NCBI GenBank assembly: GCA_024195265.1
Contig: JAJLRJ010000014.1
Span: forward strand, 19,432,959-19,496,958
Source of the DNA: Dendrophyllia cribrosa
Taxonomy: Eukaryota > Cnidaria > Anthozoa > Scleractinia > Dendrophylliidae
Length of the DNA: 64,000 nucleotides
Direction of reading: 5' to 3'
In this document: positions 1 to 10,846 of the stretch, piece by piece
How positions within the stretch are numbered: the first letter of the stretch is position 1
How the letters are laid out: every line of letters starts with the position of its first letter
Position numbers and translations under genes: made by a program
Notes under the pieces: generated by a model
What the model saw: only the letters and a program-made list of their open reading frames with translations
Told to the model about the DNA's origin: nothing
Databases searched by the model: none

Positions 1-221
1 CCCAAAGGAAGAACGAGCATCCGCCGCTGAATTGCTTACAGATCCTTTTGTAAGCGAAATACATCAGTAACGGATCAGGATGTAGCCTAGCCGTCATGTA
101 TGGACAACTGAATTGCGCGTAAATACTGAGAAGCTGTCCCTCGGGAAAAAAAAATGCGTAGATTTAGCGAGGCCACATGCTATTTTAGTCCGGATAGGAA
201 AGTGGCATTGCTTCTCTCGCA

Positions 222-468
222 ATAGTCCTTTTTACAGTTGTGTGCTTGGTGACCTTGCCTTTGAGTGGAAGCGAGGCTGGAGGTGACCTTGTTATGATAC
301 AGACCTTGGAGCTTTTCAGATGTAAATTTAGCTGGTTAGCATGAGAAAAGCATTATTAACATATGAAAGGCAGAAAGGTTTGTATCAAAGCAAGGTCACC
401 TCCAGCCTCGTTTCCACTCAAAGGCAAGGTCACCAAGCACACAACTGTAAAAAGGACTATTGTTGGTG
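222..468. repeat. Foldback repeat, about 80-bp arms
   Basis: Bases 222-305 recur as reverse complement at about 386-468, separated by about 80 bases. Both arms carry the words AAGGTCACCTCCAGCCTCG and GCAAGGTCACCAAGCACAC in opposite orientation. This looks like a foldback or MITE-type element. The 150-residue ORF reading through it matches no family I know and is treated as chance. Confidence 0.7.
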
Positions 469-542
469 TTGCTGGAACCTAATTATGCATGGCCCCATTT
501 TCAGACCTGGGACAGATTGTTTGAAAGACGATTTAGCTGACA

Positions 543-573
<31 letters not shown>

Positions 574-903
574 AAAAACAAAAAATTTTCAAGGTCAGGG
601 AAAAGTCAGGGAATTTTGCAAAAGGTCAGGGAAAATCTTAGTTCTTGTCAAAGTCAGTGAAAAGTCAGGGAAATTTGTTTACATTTTGGTGAAGTCAAAT
701 GCCATGCGTTCAAAATCCCGTGAAAAACGTAAAGAGATCGAAAATGAAGAGAAGAATATTGATGGTCTGCAAAAGAAGCTGAAACAAAGGTAATAGTGGA
801 TGTGGCTTATTTGATAATTCGCCTAATGCAAAGTCAGTGAAAATTGTTTTGAGGTCAGTGAAAAGTCAGGGAATTTTTTATGTTCTAATGAGTGGCAACC
901 CTG
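543..903. mobile_element. Non-autonomous DNA transposon with CAGGGTTGCCAC ends
   Basis: The element starts CAGGGTTGCCAC and ends with its reverse complement. It is flanked by TGACA on both sides (538-542 and 904-908), a likely 5-bp target duplication. The inside is mostly repeats of the word GGTCAGGGAAAA. It encodes no transposase. The layout resembles the larger element at 56988-58296. Confidence 0.75.
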
Positions 904-908
904 TGACA

Positions 909-3740
909 ATTGAGCCTTGGTATCTAAAATCTAAGCACACAGAAATGTAAAAACTTCTATAGCCATTTATCTATCCTGTTTCAGGCGTTCAGATAATGGA
1001 GAAAGGCGCGAAAAAAGGCGAGGATACTAGATATAGGGGGCGAGAGAACCCGCCGTTTTTGGTCTGACATAGGGTATAGATTTTGTCCGAAATAGAATAG
1101 GTTTTCAAGAAGCGCGCCGCACACCCCCACCCAAATTTTCAGGGTGTTCCCCCGGATGTTTTCGCACGCCACCTTATTCTTTCCCCAATCTGAACCTCTT
1201 GAGCAGGCTACCTGCGAAGCTACCTCTCTTTCCCAGCTGTCAAGATAAATTTATTTGTAAGTAAGTAGATTTCAAAGAGGTAATGTTACCGATTTTTACC
1301 ATCATTTATAAAAGAAAAAAAAAAACATTTGTTTCAATAGAAACTCAACAATACAATAGTGGTGGCAACAAAAAAAAATCAGTCTAAGCGTTACCGTCTT
1401 AACCAATTAAAGTGCACATGAAATGAAATTTCACTACCATTTTTTTTCGATAATCTGAAAATAGGTGTTTTAAAAATTATTTTGATTGGTAAAGAAGTCA
1501 CTTGAAGTGGCGGGAACATATTTTAATAGGCGACGTAAGTTGGGCATATTAGATAAGGACCTAGGTTCTAGTGACGTCGTTAGTGTAAATAACTGAGCGC
1601 ATCACTTGTTTTACAGTGGAGTTTTGGCAACTTGTGGAAGGATTCTTTCGATTAAATATGTTTGAAAGCGACGCGTATTTTAGCCCCTGGTTCGTTCTCT
1701 TCTCCGCCAAGTTTTGTTGTGATCAAACACACGAATGACGTCACAAATGCATTGTTTGTACCTTTTTGGCCGCGCTCAAAATGTAGCAAATGTCAGGCGC
1801 CGGCGGGAGTTTTCAAACCGCTAAAAATAGTGGATCCTCTTCACGCAAAAGAGAAAAACGACTGAAAATGAAATAAGGGTGATATAAACAAAATAAAACC
1901 CTAAAAAAAACAGTAGTGAAATTTCACTTCATGTTCAGTTTCAAGAGTAATGTGACAAACTATATATCAATAGAAAGCTTAATAAATGTTGTTTTAGATA
2001 AAAAATAGATATGTAATTTTAGCGACTTTTTTTTTGCGAACCGCAGCTGGGAGCTGATTAACTAACTAACCGCCAAACGACCGGGGTTTGTTCAATTGAA
2101 TTTATCGAGTATCGAATGCCGCCGCAAAAACAATATAGCTGCACAGTGTTATTCACAAGGGATCAATCAACAAAACCGTGTCAGGCTTTCGACTGACTCG
2201 TCCCCAATCGTCTTTCTAGGCAAGACGCGGGAGACGCGCGTGGGGATAGACGCGAAACGAGAGAAGCGCGACCGAATGGGGTTATGCCGGGGAAGGAGGA
2301 AAAGGAAAGGGAAAGACCCGTCTTTCCTTCTTCCCATCACACCTCGTGCTCCTCTCGTTAATTGAGAGACGACTGGGAACGAGCTAGGGCTTTCGATATT
2401 CTGATGGGTTAGCGAAATATCTGCGAGACGTGTTGCGTAAATGGTCGCCACGAGAAAAATATTTTAAATATCAAAGTTTTCAGGCATGGGTTTCTTCGCA
2501 ATTATCCCAGAAATGTTTTGGCCAAATTTCACGAAAATCCATCAAATCTACGTACCCCATAAATTAGTTCAAATTCTACATATTTCCTACAAAATTTAGC
2601 TGCTAACATCATCGAGAGCGAAGTTAGTTGCAAGAATCTCCTCGTAGAGTGAGGCACTTCAGACAACTTGTCTTGCACCTTATGGTTTCAGCCGAAACAT
2701 TGCCTGGTGAAACTTTAAGAGTCCTGTGCCGTGACCCCGTGGGAGTGGGGAGGGGGCTCCCATATAAAAATGACGGGGGTGCTCGTCGGAAATTTTTGAA
2801 TAACACTTGCCATGTACATTATCTTCTTTTCGAGGCACCATTGTGACAATTAACTTGGGACGACTTGTTCCCCGCAACACGTGATGTGGCACGCGCGATG
2901 CGGGTGACAAGTTGGTTCCAAGGTACGGAACTTGATATTGTTTACGGGTCATTGTGCAATCTATTTACGACTGCATTCTTGTAGTCGTTCTTAGTCACTG
3001 CGCTGACGAGCCCCAACAGGGCGAAACAGCTGTCCGCGGTTGCTACCCTGCTTTATCGGTTTCTGTCATATTGGTTTCTCGCAAAGTCTCTTTTTTACGT
3101 AGTCAGATCAGCCTTGCCATCGGCTCCTGGCCTTGCAGTTTGTCGGTTAGTTTTGTTCATTTTTTTGGCTGATTAGGTCTTTCTTAGATCCTACGGATCG
3201 TTTACAGCATTATCGTTTGCGGTCTTTTGCAGATTTGAGATCACATGACGTGTTTTGGGGGACAAAGCGCGAAATGCCTTGGCATTAAAGTTGCTCTTTA
3301 GTTCCTATGCCAACGTCTTAGCCAAGAAACCGTATATTCCTCGGAAGTAACTCGTGCTAGCTTAGCTCCAAGTATGTCTTCTTCGTTTTAAAAAATGTGT
3401 ACTTCATAGCTGATTCTCTCTGCTGCTGTCATTTTAAAAATTTCAGCATCCCCAAACGATCCCACAATCCTTCACGGGGAGTCGGACGAATTGGGAATAA
3501 GTTCGTGTTCCAGTATCCTGTATGATGCCTAGTGATGTTGGATGATGTCTAGTTCCATTAGATGATTTCTAGGGAAGTTGATTAGGTCTAGCAACGTGCG
3601 ATGATGTGTAGTGATGTTCCATGACGGGTGGTTAGGATTGGTGGTGGTTTAGGGGACAACATTGTTATTGATTTTCAATTTGGTGTACTGGAACACAAAC
3701 TTATACCCGACGAATTCGTGCCCAAACTCCCCTATTTTTT
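909..3740. other. Intergenic, no gene recognised
   Basis: No conserved coding segment or paired splice sites were seen. Bases 2740-2800 hold one end of the family containing CTCCCATATAAAAATGACGG, better preserved at 28064-28531. Short ORFs here have no recognisable domain. Confidence 0.5.
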
Positions 3741-3833
3741 TAGCCTGCGAATGCAACCGTCTCTCAACGCACCCGGTCACGTGAACGCCCCTAGCGGCCG
3801 GGAGCGACGAGAGGCGTCTGTATTCACAGGCTA
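3741..3833. mobile_element. Short palindromic MITE
   Basis: TAGCCTGCGAATGCAACCGT at the left is matched in reverse complement by the right end, which reads GTCTGTATTCACAGGCTA. It is about 93 bp with imperfect terminal inverted repeats of about 25 bp and no coding capacity. Confidence 0.6.
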
Positions 3834-5167
3834 CTATTTTATGGACTGGGTGATTAGCTGGCTCTGATGGTTTGTTGTGTAGACATTTAAGAGTGAAAAC
3901 AATTGCGTTTTGGTGTTGCAACAACTTTGACAATGCGATGACGTAATCTATCCGGAATAAGAAAACAAACGGATGAAAAACTGACGTCAAATCAGTTTAA
4001 ACAGCGCATAGAAAATTCGCGCACTAACTGAGTCGAACGCTATGTTTCTTTAACTCCATAGAAACACCGAAACATATAAGTTAATTTCTAAATTAGGAAA
4101 AAGAAAGCATTTTCATAGCGTATCGATATTATAATAGAAACAGTTGTTCACGCTTTGGGAACCGCCTCAGTGCAATCAGCTTTCGAAACCGGTCGCATAC
4201 GCTCCGATTTCCCTGCAGCATCTACGGGTGTTTCGTTGACTGTACAGCAAAAGTATAGACGCGATATATATAGACGTAGGGAATTGAATTGTTTTCTATT
4301 TTTTAAATGATGTTGACAAAACGTAATTTTTCTTTTTGTCTATACAATAAAATGAGTTCACATAGATCTGTTCTTTTTTTATTAAGGATTCTCAGATCAC
4401 TGTTAAAACATATTTTCTTTTTATATTATACGGCATTTGCCTAACAGCAATGCACGCGTGCTAATAACAGACGTTTTATTAGGAAAAAAAATTGATAACA
4501 AAAAAAAATTACAGATAAGTATTAAATGTCTTCATATACTTTCTTTTTATTTTTCAATTTTGACTGACTTTGCTAAATACAGAGCAAAATAAATTAAACG
4601 AAGTTTCGACTAATAAAGGATTTTTTTTCTCTTACATGCGTCATAAGACCTGGAAATTATACGTGTACTCATTCAAGTGATCATGCTTCGTGAAAGCTTT
4701 CGCTGTGTTAAAAAGCAAGGCTCTTCAAAAACGACATTGTTAAAAGCCGTGTCAAACGCCAGAAATCAAATCACTCTTTTTTTATAGCTCTGCCGGAGTC
4801 GGCCGCCGGCCAATAATTCGCTTCATGCATAGCGGTTTTAACTTATATGCTTCAGATTAAACTGTTAACTAGAGGTATTAAACACTGAAATGTAGCCTAT
4901 TAATGGTATTTTTTGTACAGTACTGTACAGTCGACTTTTCATTTTTTCTTTTTTTCGGAATAAAATTGGAAATTATTTTCGACATTGAACGTGGTGATTA
5001 TTTACAGCAGTGACGCTTGACAGGTGCAAAGAAGGTTATTATTGTCAACACAATCGCACCGATCTGCTTTGCGCTTAGCAACATTCATCTACGTCACTGG
5101 CGTTTTCGAAACAGCACAGCAATTTACAAAGAATATCAGTTAAGCGCGGCGAAGATCGAACCGAAAC
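3834..5167. other. AT-rich upstream region of the LITAF gene
   Basis: No gene was recognised. The last 150 bases should hold the promoter and 5' UTR of the downstream gene. A CRE-like ACGTCA lies near 5092, about 75 bases before the ATG. No convincing TATA box was seen. Confidence 0.4.
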
Positions 5168-7480
5168 ATGGCTGATAAACCACCGCCATATCCCGAACAG
5201 CAGCCTCCTCTGGGAGCTTATCCACAGCCCGGATATCCACAGGCTATTGGTTACCCTTCATCACAACCTGGTTACCCTCCTCAACAGCCGGGATATCCGC
5301 CTCAACCGGCCGCCTATGCCGCAACTCAGCCCGGTTATGCCACGAATACTACTACCATTATTCATCAACCACAAGTTACCCATTTGATGACCGTGAGTTT
5401 TCATGAAGCACCAGTCGCCACTACTTGTCAGACCTGCCGTGCTAGCGTCGTAACAGCGACAAGTTATGTTACAGGGACATTAACGTGGCTCGCTTGCCTT
5501 GGTTTGTGTGTAATTGGGTAAGCGCGGCGCCTCATAATTAACTTTCCATTTTACACTTTACACCGACAATTTCACTGATTTACTAAGCAAGTATGCAATG
5601 AACTTTTTCAGTTTCATTTTAATTTTATTCAAGGCTTGCAAGCTTAGAATTGTTATGAATTACTCACTGGCTCAAAGTTTTAATTTGTCTTCGGTACCCG
5701 CTCTATATACACATAAACATCATCGTGGAAAATAATATTCATTATTATTATCACGCACTAGACTAAATTCTGAGCCAAAACTGTTTTCACTTTGCATAAA
5801 ATTATAAATTTTGTGGTTTCCTTCCGTTTTCGCTAAGTGAAATGAAAACGCGTGTGTTTTTGTGGATGAAATTTCAATCTTGTTTGCTCACTATTTAAAA
5901 AGACAGTTTTATTTCGCAAAGGCTAGTCCACCAGACGTTTATTTTAATTTAGTCCAACAAAAAAAATAGAAGCACGATTAAATGCGCTTTAGCGACTGTT
6001 TTTCATATGAATAATGTGGTCTCTAACATGTCTTGTCTTAAGTGCCTCTGTGATGTTCGACGTATGTTTCCTTTTGCTAAAAAACGTTTGTCAATGCCGT
6101 ACATTTTCCATAGGAAATTAATATTTTCACTACTTTCTATCGCCTTTTATTACCTTTCGGTAATTGAGGTGTTCACCATAAACTCCCTTTAACAAATGTG
6201 TGAAGGACTGAAAGCGAGAGACCTGATTGTATTAACAAATCATTAATATGGAGACTTGCGGTCGGGAGATAAATTCTCGGGATAAACTTGAGGGACACGG
6301 TATTTTATGGCTCTTGGCCAGGGATTTCGGCAACCGCAGTCAAGAAGGTTTATAAAAATAAACAGAGCATCACAGCAAAGCAGGTCTCGATGCATTAAAC
6401 AAGGGTTTTACAAAAGGACAAAATATAATAATTCATAGGCAGTTGCCAGTGACGAATAGACCAGATGTTTCTTTATAAATTATTGTCGCGTGGTAGTCCT
6501 GGGGCCTTTAACCAATCAAAGTATATCATTAGTAACGGAGTTATCATCCAGACCTAAATTTATATCTCAAGTTCGGGGTAAGAAAAGCAAAGGTTTATTG
6601 TCATAAATTTATGCACAATTTTTCTGAGTTTCGTTTGATGAACACTCAGGCCGGGTGTTTTCATATGAACCCGGTTAGCGGAACGAACTATTTCTTGTGT
6701 TCATATGGAAAATTCAGCCCTGTTATTACTAGGATGAAATCAGTATGTAAGCGATAGAGTGTACGAAAATATCAACTAATGATTTTATTTCCTGTAATTC
6801 TGAAAATTCTTGTATTGTTTACTCATTCAGCATCCAGAAATCATTTTTGATAAAACAAGACTAAAAACTGGAAAATTACAGCCTGGTTACCTGGATGAAA
6901 TTGTGTTCGTGTCGTGATAGCGTGCACGAAAACTAGTATGAACTTGTTAGTTTCTTTTGCTTTAATTCTGAAATTAATTATTTTATCTTTATTCATTCAA
7001 CTTGAAGAAATCATTTTTGATCAGTGATGAGGCACAAAGCGTGCAAAGGTGCACATGTGCGCATGCTTAGAGCTAACATCCTTTTGAAACAACCAATGAG
7101 AAGCAAGCCAAATTCAGTCGTCTCATGGCGTTTTCCCGCGCTTGGCACTGGTTGCCCTGTTTTCCCGCGCTTGGTAGCGGTTGCCATGCTTTTCCGCGCT
7201 TGGTACCGGTAGCACAGTTTTTCCGGTCGAGTTCAGCCTGATTGGTTCATCAGGTTACGTTAGTTATACGTTTCTGTGATTGGCTGAATTTAATTGCTTT
7301 GGCTTTCGCTTTACAAGAGTTCCAACCAAAGACCATGAAATAACCGTTATATTTTCTTGTTGTTCTTATAGATGTGATGCTGGGTGCTGTCTGATTCCAT
7401 TCTGTGTTGATTCCATGAAAGATGTTGTCCATACTTGTCCCGCATGTGGCAATCAGATTGGAGTGTATCGCCGAATGTAA
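5168..7480 (+). CDS. LITAF: LITAF-domain protein (LITAF/CDIP1 family), two exons
   Basis: Exon 1 is 5168-5517 (donor GTAAGC) and exon 2 is 7372-7480. The codon split over the junction is GG+A, giving 152 residues. LITAF proteins are monotopic membrane proteins of late endosomes and lysosomes that bind zinc and link to ESCRT and NEDD4-type ligases. Residues 1-60 are a proline/tyrosine-rich tail with a PPPY (PPxY) motif at residues 5-8 and several PGYP repeats, as in the family. The LITAF domain spans about residues 74-152: knuckle C87-x2-C90, a hydrophobic insertion at about 104-127 containing [12 protein letters not shown], and knuckle C139-x2-C142 in HTCPACG. The end YRRM matches the YKRL-type ends of relatives. 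ATG 5168 is chosen because it starts the Pro-rich tail directly. An ATTAAA at 7484-7489 sits just after the stop. Which paralogue it corresponds to (LITAF or CDIP1) cannot be decided here. Confidence 0.92.
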
Positions 7481-7588
7481 ACTATTAAACCCACATTCTA
7501 ACCTTTATACGTCAGGAACAGTTTATAAATAATTAGATTCAAAAGCGCTGAGATTAACGTTTCTTGGTCAAGTCATATTTAATCTGCC

Positions 7589-7758
7589 TGGCAGGCGGTC
7601 GTAAGGGGTGGAGAGAGAGGATCTTGGGTGCGCGCGATGCGCGTGAAGAGAGCGCGGAGGGCGGAGGGAGGACTTTGGGCACGCGCGGGGGACTCTCTCC
7701 ACGCGTGCTTTGCACGCACCCAAAGCTCCGCTTCCTCTCCCTTCCCTAGCGCCTGCCA
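7589..7758. mobile_element. MITE with TGGCAGGCG ends
   Basis: TGGCAGGCG at 7589-7597 is matched by CGCCTGCCA at 7750-7758. The interior is GC-rich with partly palindromic words such as GTGCGCGCGATGCGCG. The two ORFs over it lie on opposite strands and follow the palindrome, so they are not genes. Confidence 0.5.
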
Positions 7759-8230
7759 TGCTTATTTTTTCTAGATCATATTTTATGCCTCTTGTAAATC
7801 CAATATTTAAAACAAACAGAAAAGTTCATTTTACAGCGAGGAAAACCGAGTCAAACACAATAAACACAGAAGTTAACCAAGATCTTTTGATTACTTTCCT
7901 TAAACATGACATTTGTTAAACTGGCTGAGAAAACATTAGTTTTATATATATGAGTTTTAATGAGAGTGCCTACACCGGCGCCATTTTAATTTCGTCTAAT
8001 TTTGACCAAAGCCTCGTCATCCTACACAAAAGTTTAATGTTTCTGTTATGTTTTCCTGTTATTTTAACCGGTATTTCGAGTTTTCATAAGTTAAAACCAG
8101 TTAAAGTCCAACATGTTCGACATCGAATTCGATATGACCTACTGTAGCTACTTTAAGAAGACCCCAAGCGCCGTTTGTTAGCAAGATTTGCCGCGGAATT
8201 ATAATATCCTGTTCCGCCGAAAAGCGAGTG

Positions 8231-8302
8231 ACTAATCTCGTACCCAGATCTCCCACAATTCAGTGCAGTAGAAGCACGAGTGAGATCTGGGTACGAGATT
8301 AG
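8231..8302. repeat. Perfect-arm hairpin
   Basis: ACTAATCTCGTACCCAGATC (from 8231) is mirrored by its reverse complement ending at 8302, with a spacer of about 29 bases. It is a short inverted repeat of unknown origin. Confidence 0.7.
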
Positions 8303-8610
8303 CGAGTGACGTCAAAGAAAACAGCTTACTTAGCTTACTTAGAAATGTCGTAATCCGTCTGCTTTGCTTTGCGTGTTTGCTAAACCAAAAGCCGCGCGCA
8401 TTTGCCTGCATTCGCTAAACCAATCAAATTGTTTCTTTCCAGTACGTTTGTTGTTTTAGTTGTGTTGTGCGTAATCATTTTAAGGTCGTGCGAAAATCGC
8501 TCTATCGGATATTGAGCAAAAACTTCTGGATATACAAGTTTGCTTTTAACTGGATACAGGATATTTAAGTAAAAGAGCAGTTTTCAATTGAGTGTCAAAA
8601 GTAATTACAC

Positions 8611-8987
8611 AATGGGCCATTTCCGAGTTGCCTTTAGCTTCTCTATCAAAGCGAGGCTAGGTGCGAAACCTTTCATATGAAAATGAGTTTTCATATACAG
8701 CTATTTCAATTAACGTTGTCGGATGAAAGCTCAAAGCTACAAGCCAAGATAGTTGGGAGCGGCGCAAAATAAACGTTTTTCCCGCTCGTCGTATCGCTCA
8801 TTCGCGCCGTTTCTGTTCGTTTCACCACTCCCAACTATCTGCATGCCTGGAACAGGCGCTCGGTTTACTCGTTCGGTCTTGCCTTGTAGGCTTTGAGCTT
8901 TGAGCTTTGAGCTTTCACCCGACAACGTTAATTGAAATAGCTGTATATGAAATAGAGAGGCTAAAGGCAAATCAGAAATGGCCTATT
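8611..8987. mobile_element. MITE with CATTTCCGAGTTGC ends, nested
   Basis: Ends AATGGGCCATTTCCGAGTTG and AGAAATGGCCTATT are imperfect inverted repeats. A simpler copy lies at 39658-39838. This copy sits inside the 8574-9230 element and is itself interrupted at 8688-8952. Confidence 0.7.
8688..8952. mobile_element. Innermost MITE of a three-level nest
   Basis: TTTTCATATACAGCTATTTC at the left pairs with GAAATAGCTGTATATGAAA at the right. The inverted repeat continues inward through ACGTTGTCGG, AGCTCAAAGC and CAAGATAGTTGGGAG, giving arms of roughly 75 bases. GAGCTTT is tandemly repeated in the right arm only. Confidence 0.7.
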
Positions 8988-9230
8988 GCTTTGGTTTTGC
9001 ATTGCTACGCTTTGCGATTGGCTAAAACATCTCGTGCCACTTTCTCAACCAATCAGGAGTAAAACCAAAACCAATCGTGACTTGCTCGCACGCGTTTTCC
9101 CGCGCTTGGTGCCGCCGACGTGTAATTGCTTCGAGCTCTGATTGGTTCACTTGATTTTTTACGACTGCTGTGATTGGTCAGAGTAATTACTTTGTTTTTT
9201 TTTTTACGACACTCAATTGAAAACTACTCT

Positions 9231-9380
9231 ATATCAAAGATGAGAAAGAGTGTTTCATCAGGATATCCAAACACCGAAAAGTGGGTTGGAAATCGAGGCG
9301 CAGCCGAGTTTTTTTTAACACACTTCGATGTGTTTGGATACCTGATGAAACAGTCTTTCGAGTGTTTGATATAACTTCTC
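9231..9380. mobile_element. Palindromic MITE, TATCAAA...TTTGATATA type
   Basis: GTGTTTCATCAGGATATCCA in the left half is mirrored by GTTTGGATACCTGATGAAAC in the right half. The second copy of the family is at about 51250-51400. It directly abuts the preceding MITE. Confidence 0.6.
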
Positions 9381-9800
9381 AAACTGATCATTAAATGCGG
9401 AGAAAGAGAAGGAATGAAATCGCCAAAATCTATTTAAGTTAAGACCGGGTATCCAAATCTCCTTCACGATAGTGATTTCCTTTTTTGTTTTCGTCATAAA
9501 TTATTAATGAGTTTTAGAAGCCTGAAATAAACTAATATGTAAACCCTTCTCTTATGCATTGGGGCTTCTTTTATTTTTTCTATCCTTAGAATGACAGTGA
9601 ATGATGCTGTAGAATTTCATGTATAGAAACAGAGCTCACCGCAGGAAAGTCGGCTACTCGCTAGCTTTCATTTTTATACCGTCAAACTCAATAAATCGGT
9701 AAAAATAGCAACACACAGCATGATCCTCACTAACAGCAAAGTTCTGCTCAGTATAGCTTTCACGTCAATGTTACCATTGAGTCGTATTTTTTTACATCTT

Positions 9801-10082
9801 AAAGCAGTTTTCAATTGAGTGTCAAAAGTAATTTCGCAGTTGATTTGGTTTTGCATTGCTACGCTTTGTGATTGGCTAAAAAATCTCGCGCCTCCTTCTC
9901 GACCAATCAGAAGTAAAACTAAAACCAATCGTGACTTGCTCGCACGCGTTTTCTTGCGCTTGGCGGCAGCCACATTTGATTCGAGTTCTGATTGGTTCAT
10001 TGAATTGTCTGCGACTGTCGTGATTGGCCAGAGTAATTACTTTTGTTTAGGTTTTACGACACTCAATTACAAAGTGCTTTAA
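9801..10082. mobile_element. MITE of the AGCAGTTTTCAATTGAG family, full length
   Basis: An uninterrupted family member of about 280 bp. The ends AGCAGTTTTCAATTGAGTGT and CACTCAATTACAAAGTGCTT are imperfect inverted repeats. TTAA lies at both edges, although other copies do not clearly share that target. Confidence 0.7.
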
Positions 10083-10725
10083 CTATTAAACGGTTTTAGT
10101 CTAGGAGAGAGGGTTGAACAGAGCACTCATATGTAAGCGGACTTCCGCTTTACACGAGTTAATCACCACCAAATAAAAATGTGCATAAATGGCGAGAATT
10201 AAGAATTAGACGCCTATAGCTAATAAACTGTAACACCTAGCTGTATGCATTGTAACATTAAAAGCAGAAGTGTAATAAAATTGCATAAATTATATAATAA
10301 CTGTTGTAAGTTTCGTAAAAAGCAGTAAGTAAAACTGATGAACTACTTACGTTTTCCTTCGAGACTTGTGCCTGCTCATTCCAAGTCGCCTCTCTTGTCC
10401 TTCAAAAGACGCGCGTTCTTTTGCGCGCCTCTGGCTTATAAGACAACTGGGGACGATTCATGCCTTGATCAGTGCAGAGGAGGTTCTGGCAGGTATTTTG
10501 TCAACGTGATTTCAGTTTCTGATAATTATTGTTATTGAAAAGGAATCAGTGGAATATTTTTACTACGTTCCAGTCTCGCCGAGCTTGTTTTTGTGATAAG
10601 CTCGCCCTCTCGATTGACTGAAAAGACAGCTATCTGCATGGAGCAGTCTGGCCGAGTTAGTTCGAAGAGTCTGGGGTGAGTTATGACGTGGCTTATTTTG
10701 TGTCAGCGGAAACAGATGGGAAAAC

Positions 10726-10736
10726 AAGATGGCGGC
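10726..10736 (+). promoter_or_regulatory. YY1-type AAGATGGCGGC motif upstream of GOSR2
   Basis: The motif lies 111 bases before the GOSR2 ATG. Known animal promoters of housekeeping genes often carry this YY1 site near the transcription start. Its role here is inferred from position only. Confidence 0.4.
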
Positions 10737-10846
10737 ACTTATCGAAAGGTTTTCGAAGTTGATTTGAAAAACTTCTTAAAAACAGATTACATTTATGCAC
10801 CAAAAGCCGTTAATATCTTAATCAAGTAAAACAGTGACATTCAAGA

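Larger units (their letters stand above)
8574..9230. mobile_element. MITE of the AGAGCAGTTTTCAATTGAG family, split by insertion
   Basis: The left end AGAGCAGTTTTCAATTGAG and right end CTCAATTGAAAACTACTCT are inverted repeats. The interior matches copies at 9801, 51782 and 52879, including GGTTTTGCATTGCTACGC. This copy is interrupted at 8611-8987 by an unrelated element, after which the family sequence resumes. Confidence 0.75.
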
